Part shown: positions 9,135 to 17,478 of the stretch, piece by piece
Numbering within the stretch: the first letter of the stretch is position 1
Layout: every line of letters begins with the position of its first letter
Origin: Actinomyces radicidentis
GTDB lineage: Bacteria > Actinomycetota > Actinomycetes > Actinomycetales > Actinomycetaceae
Length of the DNA: 64,000 nt
Direction of reading: 5' to 3'
Assembly: GCF_001553565.1 (NCBI RefSeq)
Contig: NZ_CP014228.1
Coordinates: 1,178,001 to 1,242,000 of the forward strand
The notes under the pieces: generated by a model
What the model was told of the DNA's origin: nothing
The model's input: the letters and a program-made list of their open reading frames with translations, nothing else
The model's database searches: none
Position numbers and translations under genes: made by a program

Positions 9135-9337
9135 GCGCCGTCGGCGCCATCAACCTCCTGCCCCGCTTCATCCGCGCGCACCCAGTGACTCGCGGACTCC
9201 GTCCAATGACTCATCGGGCACTCGAGAGACGCGCCGGGCATCACAACGAGGCTTGCGGCAACGAGGAGCGAGCAGAGTGGACGGCGCACCAGGAGGGATG
9301 CGACCACGAGTCGCAGCAAGTTGAGCACCCACCGCAC
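9092..9337 (-). CDS. possible small membrane or secreted protein upstream of the kinase
   Basis: An 81-codon frame starting at GTG 9337 with a plausible GAGG site 8 nt upstream. The first 35 residues are strongly hydrophobic with interspersed Arg (LLRLVVASLLVRRPLCSLLV), like a signal or anchor segment. The remainder is short and contains three Cys. Its TGA ends 2 nt before a GTG in the kinase frame, which would suit translational coupling. It overlaps the longer kinase start and could be chance. I recognise no family. Confidence 0.28.
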   Translation of the reverse strand: MRWVLNLLRLVVASLLVRRPLCSLLVAASLVVMPGASLECPMSHWTESASHWVRADEAGQEVDGADGACRWFPSLPQCRTV

Positions 9338-9665
9338 GATCCTCGACAGCAGACGCCAGCGCTATTGCCATGAGTCAACAACATGCGTTTCCCGGTGACG
9401 GCCGTCTACGGGACGCGGTATCGGGCAGCAAGGTGGGCCCGATGACGCCTTTCCGTCTGCGCCCAACGTCCCCGACCAGTACACCTGTACTGGTCGGGGA
9501 CGTTCGTCAATCGTGACAAGGGCAGCTGGCCGGCTCGGGTCGTGTGTGGCACATGCGGATGGAGTACGGGGATCTGGTCGTGTGCGGCGGAGTCGCCGCA
9601 TGGCTTTCGAGGATTCTCACTAGCTGGTGTGAGCGTCCGATACCGACCGTTTTTGAACACCCAGC
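9135..9665. other. gap upstream of the kinase operon
   Basis: About 530 bp with no secure gene other than the small possible frame at 9092-9337. It contains a long dyad at 9465-9504 and ends at the target duplication of IS256 copy 2 (GACGCGCC at 9666-9673). Confidence 0.5.
9465..9504. repeat. perfect 19-bp inverted repeat, 2-bp centre
   Basis: Arms 9465-9483 and 9486-9504 (beginning AACGTCCCCGACCAGTAC) are perfectly complementary around a central CC. No T-tract follows on either strand, so a simple terminator is unlikely. Its position upstream of the sensor-kinase genes suits an operator or a cruciform-forming site. Confidence 0.6.
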
Positions 9666-9673
9666 GACGCGCC

Positions 9674-11064
9674 GGTCAAGTCCCTTGTTGTGGTGTTCTT
9701 TCAGGCGGTCAGGGGCAGGGGTTGGGTGTCGTTGGTGAGGGTGTGGGTGAGTCGTTGCATGGAGGTCTGGGACAGGTAGCGGCGTTCGCCGTACTGCCAC
9801 TGCTCGTGCTGCTCGAGCAGGACGGCGCCGATGAGGCGGGTCACGGAGTCTGGGTTGGGGAAGACCTGGACGACGTCGGCGCGGCGCTTGATCTCGGCGT
9901 TGACGCGTTCGATGGGGTTGTTGGACCAGATCTTCTTCCAGTGCTCGGTGGGGAAGGCGGCGAACGCGGTCAGGTCAGCCTCGGCGGCCTCGAGCATGTC
10001 GGCGATGTCCGGGAAGGTGCCTCTCAGGGAGTCGGTGACCTGGTGGTAGGTGGCGCGCACGGCCTGGGGGCTGGTCTGGGCGAACACCGTGGAGATGAGG
10101 GCGTTGACGGGCTTGGAGCGTGCTGATCCCAGGCGGGAGGTGATGTTGCGGGCGAAGTGCACGCGGCAGCGCTGCCAGGCCGCGCCGGGCAGGATCGCCT
10201 TGACGGCGGCCTTCAGGCCGGCGTGGGAGTCGGACACGACCAAGGCGACACCCTCGGGCCGGGAGGGCCCGCACACGGCCAGGCCCCGCTCGCGCAGGGA
10301 GCGCAGGAAGCTGGTCCAGAAGTCGGTGGACTCGCTGTCGCCCACGGCCATGCCCAGGATCTCGCGGCGCCCGGCGGCGGAGACCCCTACCGCGACGACG
10401 GTGGCCTGGGAGACGACGCGGTGTCCGACGCGCACGTCGAGGTAGGTGGCGTCCAGGTAGAGGTAGGGGAACCAGGTGTGGTCCAGAGGCCGGTTCAGGA
10501 AGGCACCGACCGTCTGGTCGATGTCGGCGCAGATCCGTGAGATCTGGGACTTGGAGATGCCGGACTCGCAGCCCAGGGCCTTGACCAGGTCATCGACCTT
10601 GCGGGTGGAGACCCCCTCGACCCAGGCGGTGGCGATCACCGCGTACAGGGCCTTGTCGACCCTCCTGCGCGGGGACAGCAGGGACGGGAAGAAGGAACCC
10701 CGGCGCAGCTTGGGGATGGCCAGGTCGACCTCCCCGGCAGTGGTCGCCACCGTCTTGGAGCGCGTCCCATTGCGGCGCGTGATGCGATCCGGGGTGCGCT
10801 CGTAGCGGGAGGCGCCGATCACCGCTTCGGCTTCGGCGTCGATGAGGTCCTGCAGTCCGGCGGCCAGCAGACGGCGGAACATCTCGTCGCGTGAGGCCTC
10901 AGGGTCGGCCAGGAGTTCCCCGATCAAGGCGGACAAGGCAGACTGATGGTGGGTCATCGCGGGTCCCTTCAGATGGTTCTTGGCGGAATCACACCCGCGA
11001 TGACCCCCAGCCACCTCGACCAGCGGCCCCCGCGGGAATTGCCACCACGCTAAGGGACACACCC
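9674..11064 (-). mobile_element. IS256-family insertion sequence, copy 2 (inverted)
   Basis: A 1391-bp element nearly identical to 1065-2455 but in the opposite orientation. It is flanked by its own 8-bp duplication GACGCGCC (9666-9673 and 11065-11072). Because each copy has its own matching duplication and the outermost flanks do not match each other, the 10-kb pair does not look like a composite transposon that moved as a unit. Confidence 0.93.
9701..10957 (-). CDS. IS256 family (mutator-type) transposase
   Basis: A 418-residue transposase starting at ATG 10957, identical to the one at 1172-2428 except Ile139 in place of Val. The candidate DDE residues are conserved and the frame is intact. 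The frame stays open upstream to 11620, but that extension lies outside the element and overlaps the 3' part of the niaR-like gene, so it is not used as the start. Two such similar copies imply a recent duplication or gene conversion. Confidence 0.95.
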   Translation of the reverse strand: MTHHQSALSALIGELLADPEASRDEMFRRLLAAGLQDLIDAEAEAVIGASRYERTPDRITRRNGTRSKTVATTAGEVDLAIPKLRRGSFFPSLLSPRRRVDKALYAVIATAWVEGVSTRKVDDLVKALGCESGISKSQISRICADIDQTVGAFLNRPLDHTWFPYLYLDATYLDVRVGHRVVSQATVVAVGVSAAGRREILGMAVGDSESTDFWTSFLRSLRERGLAVCGPSRPEGVALVVSDSHAGLKAAVKAILPGAAWQRCRVHFARNITSRLGSARSKPVNALISTVFAQTSPQAVRATYHQVTDSLRGTFPDIADMLEAAEADLTAFAAFPTEHWKKIWSNNPIERVNAEIKRRADVVQVFPNPDSVTRLIGAVLLEQHEQWQYGERRYLSQTSMQRLTHTLTNDTQPLPLTA

Positions 11065-11128
11065 GACGCGCCGAGACATCACATGGACGAATCTGGATTT
11101 TGGACAACTTAAGTTGGATTCCGCACCA

Positions 11129-11184
11129 CGGGTGTCTTGACACCCGCAGGGTAGGGGGTTGCGACCTGTGAGTGTCATGACACC
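11129..11184. promoter_or_regulatory. two operator-like dyads next to niaR
   Basis: CGGGTGTCTTGACACCCG (11129-11146) is a perfect palindrome around TT. A second GTGTC-AT-GACAC dyad lies at about 11172-11184, with centres about 40 bp apart. A 12-bp palindrome CAACTTAAGTTG sits nearby at 11105-11116. The TGTC/GACA core resembles what I remember of NiaR operators. The sites are 3' of the niaR-like gene and 65-120 bp from IS256 copy 2, so the gene they served may have been displaced. Confidence 0.4.
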
Positions 11185-11324
11185 TGGAGGTGGTGGGCCC
11201 GGGCCACGTCGCTGCGGCGCGCTGTGTCGGAGAGTGCTCCGCGCACGGTGTCGTGCCGAGGGGGCCGGGATCGCGGGGCGGGCGGCTCCGGTCGCGCGGG
11301 ACCGTCGGGACGGGCGTCCCGGAC

Positions 11325-11834
11325 TCACTCCCCGTGCTGGAGGAACCCGAGCGCGTCGAGCGCCCGCTCGACCTCGTCGAGCGCCTCCTCGCTGTCCGCC
11401 TCGATGGTGTGGGTGTGCCAGCCGTTGGTGAGCTCGGCGAGGGCCGTGGAGTCCTCGGCGCGCTCGAGGAAGAGCTCGAGGTCGGCCCGGTCGTGGATGA
11501 GGAGGTCGACGGTGAGCTGCCCGTAGAGGCGGTGCTCGACGGAGGTGTCGAGGATGGAGCCCCCGGCGTCGAGGATGGCGGTGAGCTCGGCGCGCATGTC
11601 GTCGCGGCCGTGACGGACATGGACCGCGCGGCGCGGCCGCTCGGCCGACCGGGCCAGCACGTAGCCCCTGTTGGTGGCGTGGACGCCGTGCCCCGAGGCC
11701 CGCAGGAGCGCGACGTCGCCGACGATGATCTGGCGCGAGACGCCGAGGCGCTCGCCGAGCGCCGCGGCGGGCACGGGGGCGTCGGCGTGCTCGAGCTGGG
11801 CGAGGATCTCCTCGCGGCGCGCTGCGGCGTTCAT
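11325..11834 (-). CDS. niaR: NiaR-type transcriptional repressor (HTH_11 plus 3H domain)
   Basis: A 169-residue protein starting at ATG 11834 behind a GGGAGGG ribosome site. An N-terminal winged helix-turn-helix (RREEILAQLEHADAPVPAAA, then LGERLGVSRQIIVGDVALLR) is followed by a 3H domain with the family's conserved histidines (VRHGRDDM, VEHRLYG, GWHTHTI). In this family the 3H domain senses niacin and the protein represses niacin uptake or NAD synthesis genes. No nad or niacin-transport gene is adjacent; the nearest operator-like dyads lie just beyond its 3' end. Confidence 0.85.
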   Translation of the reverse strand: MNAAARREEILAQLEHADAPVPAAALGERLGVSRQIIVGDVALLRASGHGVHATNRGYVLARSAERPRRAVHVRHGRDDMRAELTAILDAGGSILDTSVEHRLYGQLTVDLLIHDRADLELFLERAEDSTALAELTNGWHTHTIEADSEEALDEVERALDALGFLQHGE

Positions 11835-12480
11835 CGGCCCTCCCCGGTCTGGTCCCGACGGCGTCCGCCGTCCTCGCGAACGTAGCACGACGGCGCGGGT
11901 GCGGGGTGGCCGGGGCGTCGGCGGCGAGTGGCCGGGGGCGGCGGGCCCGCCGCGGGCGGAGGGGGGCGTCGGACCGGGCGCCGTCGGCTCGGCCGGGGCC
12001 GACGAGGTCGGGCCGGCGCGTGCGACACGCCCGTGCCCGCGCACCGGGCGGGTGAGTTTTGGGTCTCTGTCCCCAGGGTGGGGAGCCTTGCGGTCCGGAC
12101 CGTCGGGAGCCCCTGTGGGTGAGGGCCCCGGATTCGTGTCGTACCCCCGGAGCACGATGGTTCCGCCGATGGAGAGCGGTCCCCCGCGGGTCCCGCAGGG
12201 GCTCTGCAAGGCGGCTCTCCACCCGGCGTCCACAAACCCGCGGGCGCTCTCCACAGGAAGGAGGCCCACTATGCACAGCACCACGTCCACCACACCATCT
12301 AGGGGTGGTCACAGCCCCGGACCCCTAGGGGTAGTGTCTTGCTCCGCGAGGGACACCTGCCCTCCCGCGAACGACAACCGTGTAGTTGCACCGTCGTCAG
12401 CCTCCCCGGAGGTCGATGAGCGGGCGCGGCTCCCGGACCCGCCCCACGACCCCGATCACGACTGCCAGGAAGTGACTGAT
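11835..12480. other. leader and promoter region of nrdHIE
   Basis: A 646-bp stretch with no independent gene. At 12271 an ATG preceded by an excellent AAGGAGG site opens a frame that runs 70 codons in phase into nrdH. It may encode an upstream start or leader, but NrdH proteins normally begin at the 12481 ATG. Two dyads overlap the beginning of this frame (see 12291-12337). Confidence 0.45.
12291..12337 (+). promoter_or_regulatory. candidate repressor sites upstream of nrdH
   Basis: CACACCATCTAGGGGTGG (about 12291-12308) and the perfect palindrome ACCCCTAGGGGT (12321-12332) share CTAGGGGT and are centred about 27 bp apart. Paired sites ahead of a ribonucleotide-reductase operon suggest NrdR boxes. 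The match to the AT-rich NrdR consensus is weak, so this is positional inference. Confidence 0.3.
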
Positions 12481-12726
12481 ATGGCGATCACCGTCTACTC
12501 CAAGCCCAACTGCGTCCAGTGCAACGCGACCTACCGCGCCCTGGACAAGGCCGGCGTGTCCTACGCGACGGTGGACGTCACCGCGGACGCCGAGGCGCTC
12601 GCCCAGGTCAAGTCGCTCGGCTACGCCCAGGCGCCCGTCGTCGTCGCCGGCGAGGACCACTGGTCCGGCTTCCGCCCGGACAAGATCAAGGCCCTCCAGG
12701 CCGCCGTCGAGGCCGTCGCCATCTGA
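12481..12726 (+). CDS. nrdH: glutaredoxin-like protein NrdH
   Basis: An 81-residue thioredoxin-fold electron donor for class Ib ribonucleotide reductase. The redox motif Cys11-Val-Gln-Cys14 lies at the usual place. The C-terminal segment [10 protein letters not shown] is typical of NrdH and replaces glutaredoxin's glutathione site. The start at ATG 12481 follows AGGAAG. It is the first gene of nrdH-nrdI-nrdE; 16 bp separate it from nrdI. Confidence 0.96.
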   Translation: MAITVYSKPNCVQCNATYRALDKAGVSYATVDVTADAEALAQVKSLGYAQAPVVVAGEDHWSGFRPDKIKALQAAVEAVAI

Positions 12727-12742
12727 GGGGCCGTCGGCTCAC

Positions 12743-13207
12743 GTGACCCAGACAGCGCTCCCTGGGACGACCCCTGCGCCGTCCGCCGGGGCGGAGGGGA
12801 AGGACGAGCCCCTGCTTGTCTACTTCTCCTCCACCTCGGAGAACACGCACCGCTTCGCGACCAGGCTCGGCTACCCTACGGCGCGCATCCCGCTGCGCCC
12901 CAAGGACGAGCCCCTCACCGTGGACCGGGAGTACGTCCTCCTCGTCCCTACCTACGGCGGCGGCAACCTCAAGGGCGCCGTCCCCAAGCAGGTCATCAAG
13001 TTCCTCAACGACCCCCACAACCGGTCGCTGTGCCGCGGCGTCATCGCGTCGGGCAACACCAACTTCGGCGAGGCCTACTGCGTCGCCGGTGACATCATCG
13101 CCGCCAAGCTCAAGGTGCCCTTCCTGTACCGCTACGAGCTCCTCGGCACCCCCACCGACGTCGCACGCGTCAAAGAAGGATTGGACACGTTTTGGCAGAC
13201 ACGCTGA
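12743..13207 (+). CDS. nrdI: flavodoxin-like ribonucleotide reductase assembly protein NrdI
   Basis: A 154-residue protein starting at GTG 12743. About 20 variable residues precede the flavodoxin fold with the FMN phosphate-binding loop [12 protein letters not shown]. Further FMN contacts are expected around PTYGGG and [12 protein letters not shown], all typical of NrdI. It supplies the oxidant that assembles the dimanganese-tyrosyl radical cofactor of NrdF. Its 3' end overlaps the nrdE start by 16 bp, indicating translational coupling. Confidence 0.95.
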   Translation: MTQTALPGTTPAPSAGAEGKDEPLLVYFSSTSENTHRFATRLGYPTARIPLRPKDEPLTVDREYVLLVPTYGGGNLKGAVPKQVIKFLNDPHNRSLCRGVIASGNTNFGEAYCVAGDIIAAKLKVPFLYRYELLGTPTDVARVKEGLDTFWQTR

Positions 13208-15345
13208 CGGACACCGGCTCGGAGTCCTTCGCCCCGGCCCTCGACTACCACGCCCTCAACGCCAAGCTGAACCTGTACGACGCGAACGGGAAGATCCAGT
13301 TCGACGCGGACCACGAGGCCGCGCGCCAGTACTTCCTCCAGCACGTCAACCAGAACACCGTCTTCTTCCACGACATCGAGGAGAAGCTCGAGTACCTCGT
13401 CGAGGAGGGCTACTACGAGAAGTCGGTCCTGGACAAGTACTCCCCGGAGTTCGTGAAGTCGGCCTTCAAGGCCGCCTACGCCCACAAGTTCCGCTTCCAG
13501 ACCTTCCTGGGCGCCTTCAAGTACTACACGTCGTACACGCTCAAGACCTTCGACGGGAAGCGCTACCTGGAGCGCTTCGAGGACCGCGTCACGATGGTCG
13601 CCCTCGCGCTCGCGGACGGCGACGAGCAGCTCGCCCTCAACCTCGTCGACGAGATGATGTCCGGCCGCTTCCAGCCGGCCACCCCGACCTTCCTCAACGA
13701 GGGCAAGGCCCAGCGCGGCGAGCCCGTCTCCTGCTTCCTCGTGCGCATCGAGGACAACATGGAGTCGATCGCCCGCGGCATCAACTCCGCCCTCCAGCTG
13801 TCCAAGCGCGGTGGCGGCGTCGCCCTCCTGCTCACCAACCTGCGTGAGATGGGCGCCCCCATCAAGCGCATCGAGAACCAGTCCAGCGGCGTCATCCCCG
13901 TCATGAAGCTGCTCGAGGACTCCTTCTCCTACGCGAACCAGCTCGGTGCGCGCCAGGGCGCCGGCGCCGTGTACCTCCACGCGCACCACCCGGACATCAT
14001 GCGGTTCCTCGACACCAAGCGAGAGAACGCGGACGAGAAGATCCGCATCAAGACGCTCTCGCTCGGCGTCGTCATCCCGGACATCACCTTCGAGCTCGCC
14101 CGCAACAAGGAGCCGATGTACCTCTTCAGCCCCTACGACGTGGAGCGCGTCTACGGGGTCCCCTTCTCCGACATCAACGTCACTGAGAAGTACCGCGAGA
14201 TGGTCGACGACCCTCGCATCCACAAGACGCGGATCGACGCCCGCCAGTTCTTCCAGACCCTCGCCGAGATCCAGTTCGAGTCCGGGTACCCGTACGTCAT
14301 GTTCGAGGACACGGTCAACAAGGCCAACCCGATCAAGGGCAAGGTCATCATGTCGAACCTGTGCTCCGAGATCCTCCAGGTCTCCGAGCCCAGCGTCCTC
14401 AACGAGGACCTCACCTTCGAGCACGTCGGCAAGGACATCTCCTGCAACCTGGGATCCCTCAACATCGCCAAGACGATGGACTCCCCGGACTTCGCGAGGA
14501 CGATCGCCACCGCCGTGCACGGCCTCACCGCCGTCTCGGACCAGACGATCCTCCCCTCGGTGCCCTCCATCGACCGCGGCAACCACGAGTCGCACGCCAT
14601 CGGTCTGGGGCAGATGAACCTCCACGGCTTCCTCGCCCGCGAGCGGATCCACTACGGGTCCGAGGAGGGCCTGGACTTCACCAACGTCTACTTCGCCTCC
14701 GTGCTCTTCGCGGCCCTGTCCGCCTCGCACGACATCGCGGTGGAGCGCGGCGAGAAGTTCGTCGGCTTCGAGGACTCCAAGTACGCGACCGGAGAGTTCT
14801 TCGAGAAGTACACGACCCAGGACTTCGTCCCGACGACGCCGCGCGTCGCCGAGCTCTTCGAGAAGTCCTCCGTCCACGTCCCCACCCGCCAGGACTGGGC
14901 CGAGCTCGCCGAGAAGATCAAGAAGGACGGCATCTACAACCGCAACCTCCAGGCGGTGCCGCCGACCGGCTCGATCTCCTACATCAACAACTCGACGTCC
15001 TCGATCCACCCGATCGTCGCCAAGGTGGAGATCCGCAAGGAGGGCAAGATCGGGCGCGTCTACTACCCGGCGCCCTACATGACGAACGACAACCTCGAGT
15101 ACTACGAGGACGCCTACGAGATCGGCCCCGAGAAGATCATCGACACCTACGCGGTGGCCACGCAGCACGTGGACCAGGGCCTGTCCCTGACGCTGTTCTT
15201 CCCGGACACCGCGACCACCCGCGACGTCAACCGCGCGCAGATCTACGCGTGGCGCAAGGGCATCAAGACGCTGTACTACATCCGGCTCCGCCAGGCGGCG
15301 CTGGAGGGCACGGAGGTCCAGGGCTGCGTGTCCTGCATGCTCTGA
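13192..15345 (+). CDS. nrdE: class Ib ribonucleoside-diphosphate reductase, large subunit
   Basis: A 717-residue catalytic subunit that reduces ribonucleoside diphosphates to deoxyribonucleotides. The start is TTG 13192, overlapping nrdI. Recognisable blocks are [20 protein letters not shown] around an active-site Cys, NLGSLNIAK, and the C-terminal redox pair GCVSCML (Cys712, Cys715) that accepts electrons from NrdH. The length is normal for NrdE. A hairpin at 15405-15450 ends the unit, so the nrdF partner 4.7 kb downstream is probably transcribed separately. Confidence 0.97.
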   Translation: MADTLTDTGSESFAPALDYHALNAKLNLYDANGKIQFDADHEAARQYFLQHVNQNTVFFHDIEEKLEYLVEEGYYEKSVLDKYSPEFVKSAFKAAYAHKFRFQTFLGAFKYYTSYTLKTFDGKRYLERFEDRVTMVALALADGDEQLALNLVDEMMSGRFQPATPTFLNEGKAQRGEPVSCFLVRIEDNMESIARGINSALQLSKRGGGVALLLTNLREMGAPIKRIENQSSGVIPVMKLLEDSFSYANQLGARQGAGAVYLHAHHPDIMRFLDTKRENADEKIRIKTLSLGVVIPDITFELARNKEPMYLFSPYDVERVYGVPFSDINVTEKYREMVDDPRIHKTRIDARQFFQTLAEIQFESGYPYVMFEDTVNKANPIKGKVIMSNLCSEILQVSEPSVLNEDLTFEHVGKDISCNLGSLNIAKTMDSPDFARTIATAVHGLTAVSDQTILPSVPSIDRGNHESHAIGLGQMNLHGFLARERIHYGSEEGLDFTNVYFASVLFAALSASHDIAVERGEKFVGFEDSKYATGEFFEKYTTQDFVPTTPRVAELFEKSSVHVPTRQDWAELAEKIKKDGIYNRNLQAVPPTGSISYINNSTSSIHPIVAKVEIRKEGKIGRVYYPAPYMTNDNLEYYEDAYEIGPEKIIDTYAVATQHVDQGLSLTLFFPDTATTRDVNRAQIYAWRKGIKTLYYIRLRQAALEGTEVQGCVSCML

Positions 15346-15404
15346 GTCGGCCTGCTGCGAGCTGACAGCCGACGACGGCGCAGGGCGAGACCCCGATGAC
15401 GAGG

Positions 15405-15450
15405 ACACCCGATACGGAGACGTGGGACACCACGCGCCCGTACCGGGTGT
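15405..15450 (+). terminator. probable terminator of nrdHIE
   Basis: Arms ACACCCGATACGG (15405-15417) and CCGTACCGGGTGT (15438-15450) pair at 12 of 13 positions, 60 bp after the nrdE stop. There is no T-run, as is common in high-GC actinobacteria. A weaker role in processing cannot be excluded. Confidence 0.5.
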
Positions 15451-15472
15451 TCGTCGTGTGGGGGCGGTGAGC

Positions 15473-16048
15473 ATGTCCGTCATCGCGTACGGCGACGAGA
15501 GCGTCCGCCGGACCGGGCTCCGGGAGGGTGTGTACCTGCTCGGTGCGTACGTCCTCGGGGACGAGGACGCCGGTCTCATTGAGGCGCTTGGTCGATTCGC
15601 CCGGTTTCAGGGCAAGCTTCACTGGAAGGACCACGTCGACGTCGTCAAACGGCAGGTGTGTTCTGAGATCAGTCGGCATGCCGGGGCGGGGCTGATCGTC
15701 GCCGCCACGCCGTTACCGTCGCGCGGGGGTGAGGAGCGTGCGCGGCAGCAGGCACTCGTGACACTCGCGCTCGCCCTTGAAGAGGGCCACGGCGTTCGCG
15801 AGCTCGTGCTGGAGAGACGTGAGCGGACGCAGGACGCCAATGATGTGCGAACGATCGATCTCGCCCGGCGATCAGGCGTGCTGCCCGAGGACTTCACCAT
15901 TCGCCATGAGTTCGGGGCGAGTGAGGAGCGGCTGTGGATTCCAGACCAGATCGTGGGAGCCTGTGGCGACCACATCATCGGGTGGAGCACTGGTTGGGCA
16001 GATCTCGCCTCGGTGGTCGAGATCCTCTACGTGGATCCTCGTAGATAG
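15473..16048 (+). CDS. DUF3800-like protein, intact copy
   Basis: A 191-residue protein from ATG 15473 (GTG 15467 is an alternative). The N-terminal YGDES motif (residues 6-10) and the following KLHWKD segment resemble DUF3800, a putative RNase H-like nuclease family often found in mobile and defence contexts. The C-terminus ends ERLWIPDQIVGACGD and then DLASVVEILYVDPRR. A diverged paralogue, split by an insertion, lies at 58239-60063. Both copies share a 3' hairpin of similar sequence. It is wedged between nrdE and the other genes that separate nrdF. Function unknown. Confidence 0.7.
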   Translation: MSVIAYGDESVRRTGLREGVYLLGAYVLGDEDAGLIEALGRFARFQGKLHWKDHVDVVKRQVCSEISRHAGAGLIVAATPLPSRGGEERARQQALVTLALALEEGHGVRELVLERRERTQDANDVRTIDLARRSGVLPEDFTIRHEFGASEERLWIPDQIVGACGDHIIGWSTGWADLASVVEILYVDPRR

Positions 16049-16052
16049 CGCG

Positions 16053-16090
16053 AGCGCCGGGCCCACATGACAACACGGGTACCCGGCGCT
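16053..16090 (+). terminator. hairpin terminator after the DUF3800-like gene
   Basis: AGCGCCGGG (16053-16061) pairs perfectly with CCCGGCGCT (16082-16090), directly after the stop codon. A similar hairpin follows the paralogue at 60073-60108. Confidence 0.6.
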
Positions 16091-16357
16091 AACTTCCACT
16101 CCGCAACGTATCGCGGCGGCGGCACCAGTATGCCTCTGCTTCGCACTCGGTCTCAAGGGCTGTCCACGACGGACATCCGCAGGGCTGACGACGCGAAACC
16201 CGGCCCGCCCACCGTCCGGAAGGCTGCCGGGTCCACTTCGCAGGGCTGCTGCCCCTTCCGGCTACAGGTGAGATCCCGTGTCAACCCGTGCCGGTGCCAC
16301 CTCGGAACCGTCTCTGCCGCCTGGTCGTACGGGTGCATTGTCTGAGAGAGTCCGGGC

Positions 16358-16810
16358 ATGACAGTACCGACCCTCACACTGGTCGAGCTGGACCTGCGAG
16401 AGAACGGCACCGACGCCGAGGCGCTTGCCGCCTTCCTCACCGGCAATGAGTTCCCCTTCCACCTCGGTCGGGCGTTCACGTCCGACGAGGCCCGTGCGTC
16501 CGTGGTCTCGGGTCGGTGGGCCTCACTGGGGACCGAGACCTACTGGGTGGAGGCCGATGGAGTACGGATTGGGACCGTCACGCTCGAGGACCTGGACGAT
16601 CCGACCGTGATGCTGGACCTGCGCTTGGCCGAGGTGTACCGGGGACGTGGGTTCGGCACCCTTTCCTTGCGCGCGGCGGCTGACCAGGTCTTCTCGGCCC
16701 GCTCCGAGACGCGTCGCATCGAGGGCCAGACCCGCGATGACAACCTCGCGATGCGCGCCACCTTCAACCGCGCCGGATGGGTCAAGGAGGCCTGCTTCCG
16801 TGAGGGTTGA
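16358..16810 (+). CDS. GNAT-family N-acetyltransferase, truncated by an in-frame TGA
   Basis: 150 residues are translated. The acetyl-CoA-binding segment LRLAEVYRGRGFGTLSLRAA carries the RGxGxG/A-type loop, followed by the helix pattern DDNLAMRATFNRAGWVKEACFREG. The TGA at 16808-16810 interrupts a frame that continues for 35 codons to 16918, reading GHDAIGYAILRADWENG. That is the usual C-terminal strand of this acetyltransferase type. A single TGG-to-TGA change would explain it. The folded core is mostly upstream of the stop, so some function may remain. The substrate is unknown. 16091-16357, upstream, holds no gene I can support. Confidence 0.8.
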   Translation: MTVPTLTLVELDLRENGTDAEALAAFLTGNEFPFHLGRAFTSDEARASVVSGRWASLGTETYWVEADGVRIGTVTLEDLDDPTVMLDLRLAEVYRGRGFGTLSLRAAADQVFSARSETRRIEGQTRDDNLAMRATFNRAGWVKEACFREG

Positions 16811-16953
16811 GAACCCGGGCACGACGCCATCGGGTACGCCATACTCCGCGCCGACTGGGAGAACGGCACGAGGACGCCTGTCGACTGGAGCGAACCCGAG
16901 GCGATTCGCCCGCGCTGAGCCTCCACAACCACCCGTCTGCGAGGATCGGAGCC

Positions 16954-17415
16954 ATGGACCAGACCGTTCCCATGGATCCGACGCCGGAGTCCGTCACCGC
17001 CTACACCGACACCTCCCCGGTCCACCGGCGGATCGGGCTGCGCGCCCTGCGGGTGGACTACGACGGCATCCTCCTCTCCGTCACCCTCGGCGAGGACTGG
17101 ATGAACACGCACGGCACCGGGCACGGCGGCGCCATCGCCACGGCCCTCGACGCCGGCTGCTGCTACGCCTTCGCCGGCCGCTCCGGCGCCACGTGGCCCA
17201 CCGTCTCCCTCACCCTCAACTACCTCGCGCCCGTGCCCGAGGGGGATCACCTCGTCCTGGGGCGCGTCATCCGCGCCGGTCGAAAGGTCGGCGTCGCCGA
17301 GGCCGAGCTCTGGCCGGGCGGCACCGACGTCGACGCGCTCCTCGCCGGGGACCTCGGCGACGCCCAGCCCATGGCGATCGCCCGCGGCACCTTCCATCCC
17401 GTCTGGCTGCGCTGA
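16954..17415 (+). CDS. PaaI-like hotdog-fold thioesterase
   Basis: A 153-residue protein from ATG 16954. The hotdog-fold signature NTHGTGHGGAIATALDAGCCYA contains the family HGG motif, followed by LNYLAPVPEGD. Enzymes of this type hydrolyse acyl-CoA thioesters; the substrate cannot be assigned. The frame is open further upstream, but that region overlaps the readthrough tail of the acetyltransferase gene, so the first ATG inside the homologous region is chosen. It is convergent with alsD. Confidence 0.82.
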   Translation: MDQTVPMDPTPESVTAYTDTSPVHRRIGLRALRVDYDGILLSVTLGEDWMNTHGTGHGGAIATALDAGCCYAFAGRSGATWPTVSLTLNYLAPVPEGDHLVLGRVIRAGRKVGVAEAELWPGGTDVDALLAGDLGDAQPMAIARGTFHPVWLR

Positions 17416-17478
17416 GACGACCCGTGGGCACAGCGTCGTCGTTGGCCGGGCCCCGGCCGGTCCGAGCGGTCGGCGGCC

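Noticed and set aside
1057-11072. The IS256 pair as a mobilised composite transposon
   Set aside because: Each copy has its own 8-bp duplication and the outer flanks differ, so there is no trace of movement as a unit.
10958-11620. N-terminal extension of the second transposase
   Set aside because: It lies outside the element and runs through the niaR-like gene.
11835-12270. A cobalamin riboswitch ahead of the nrd operon
   Set aside because: The conserved B12-box and flanking motifs are absent, and class Ib enzymes are not B12-dependent.
13132-15579. An 815-codon frame antisense to nrdE
   Set aside because: Low-complexity shadow translation opposite a full-length, well-conserved gene.
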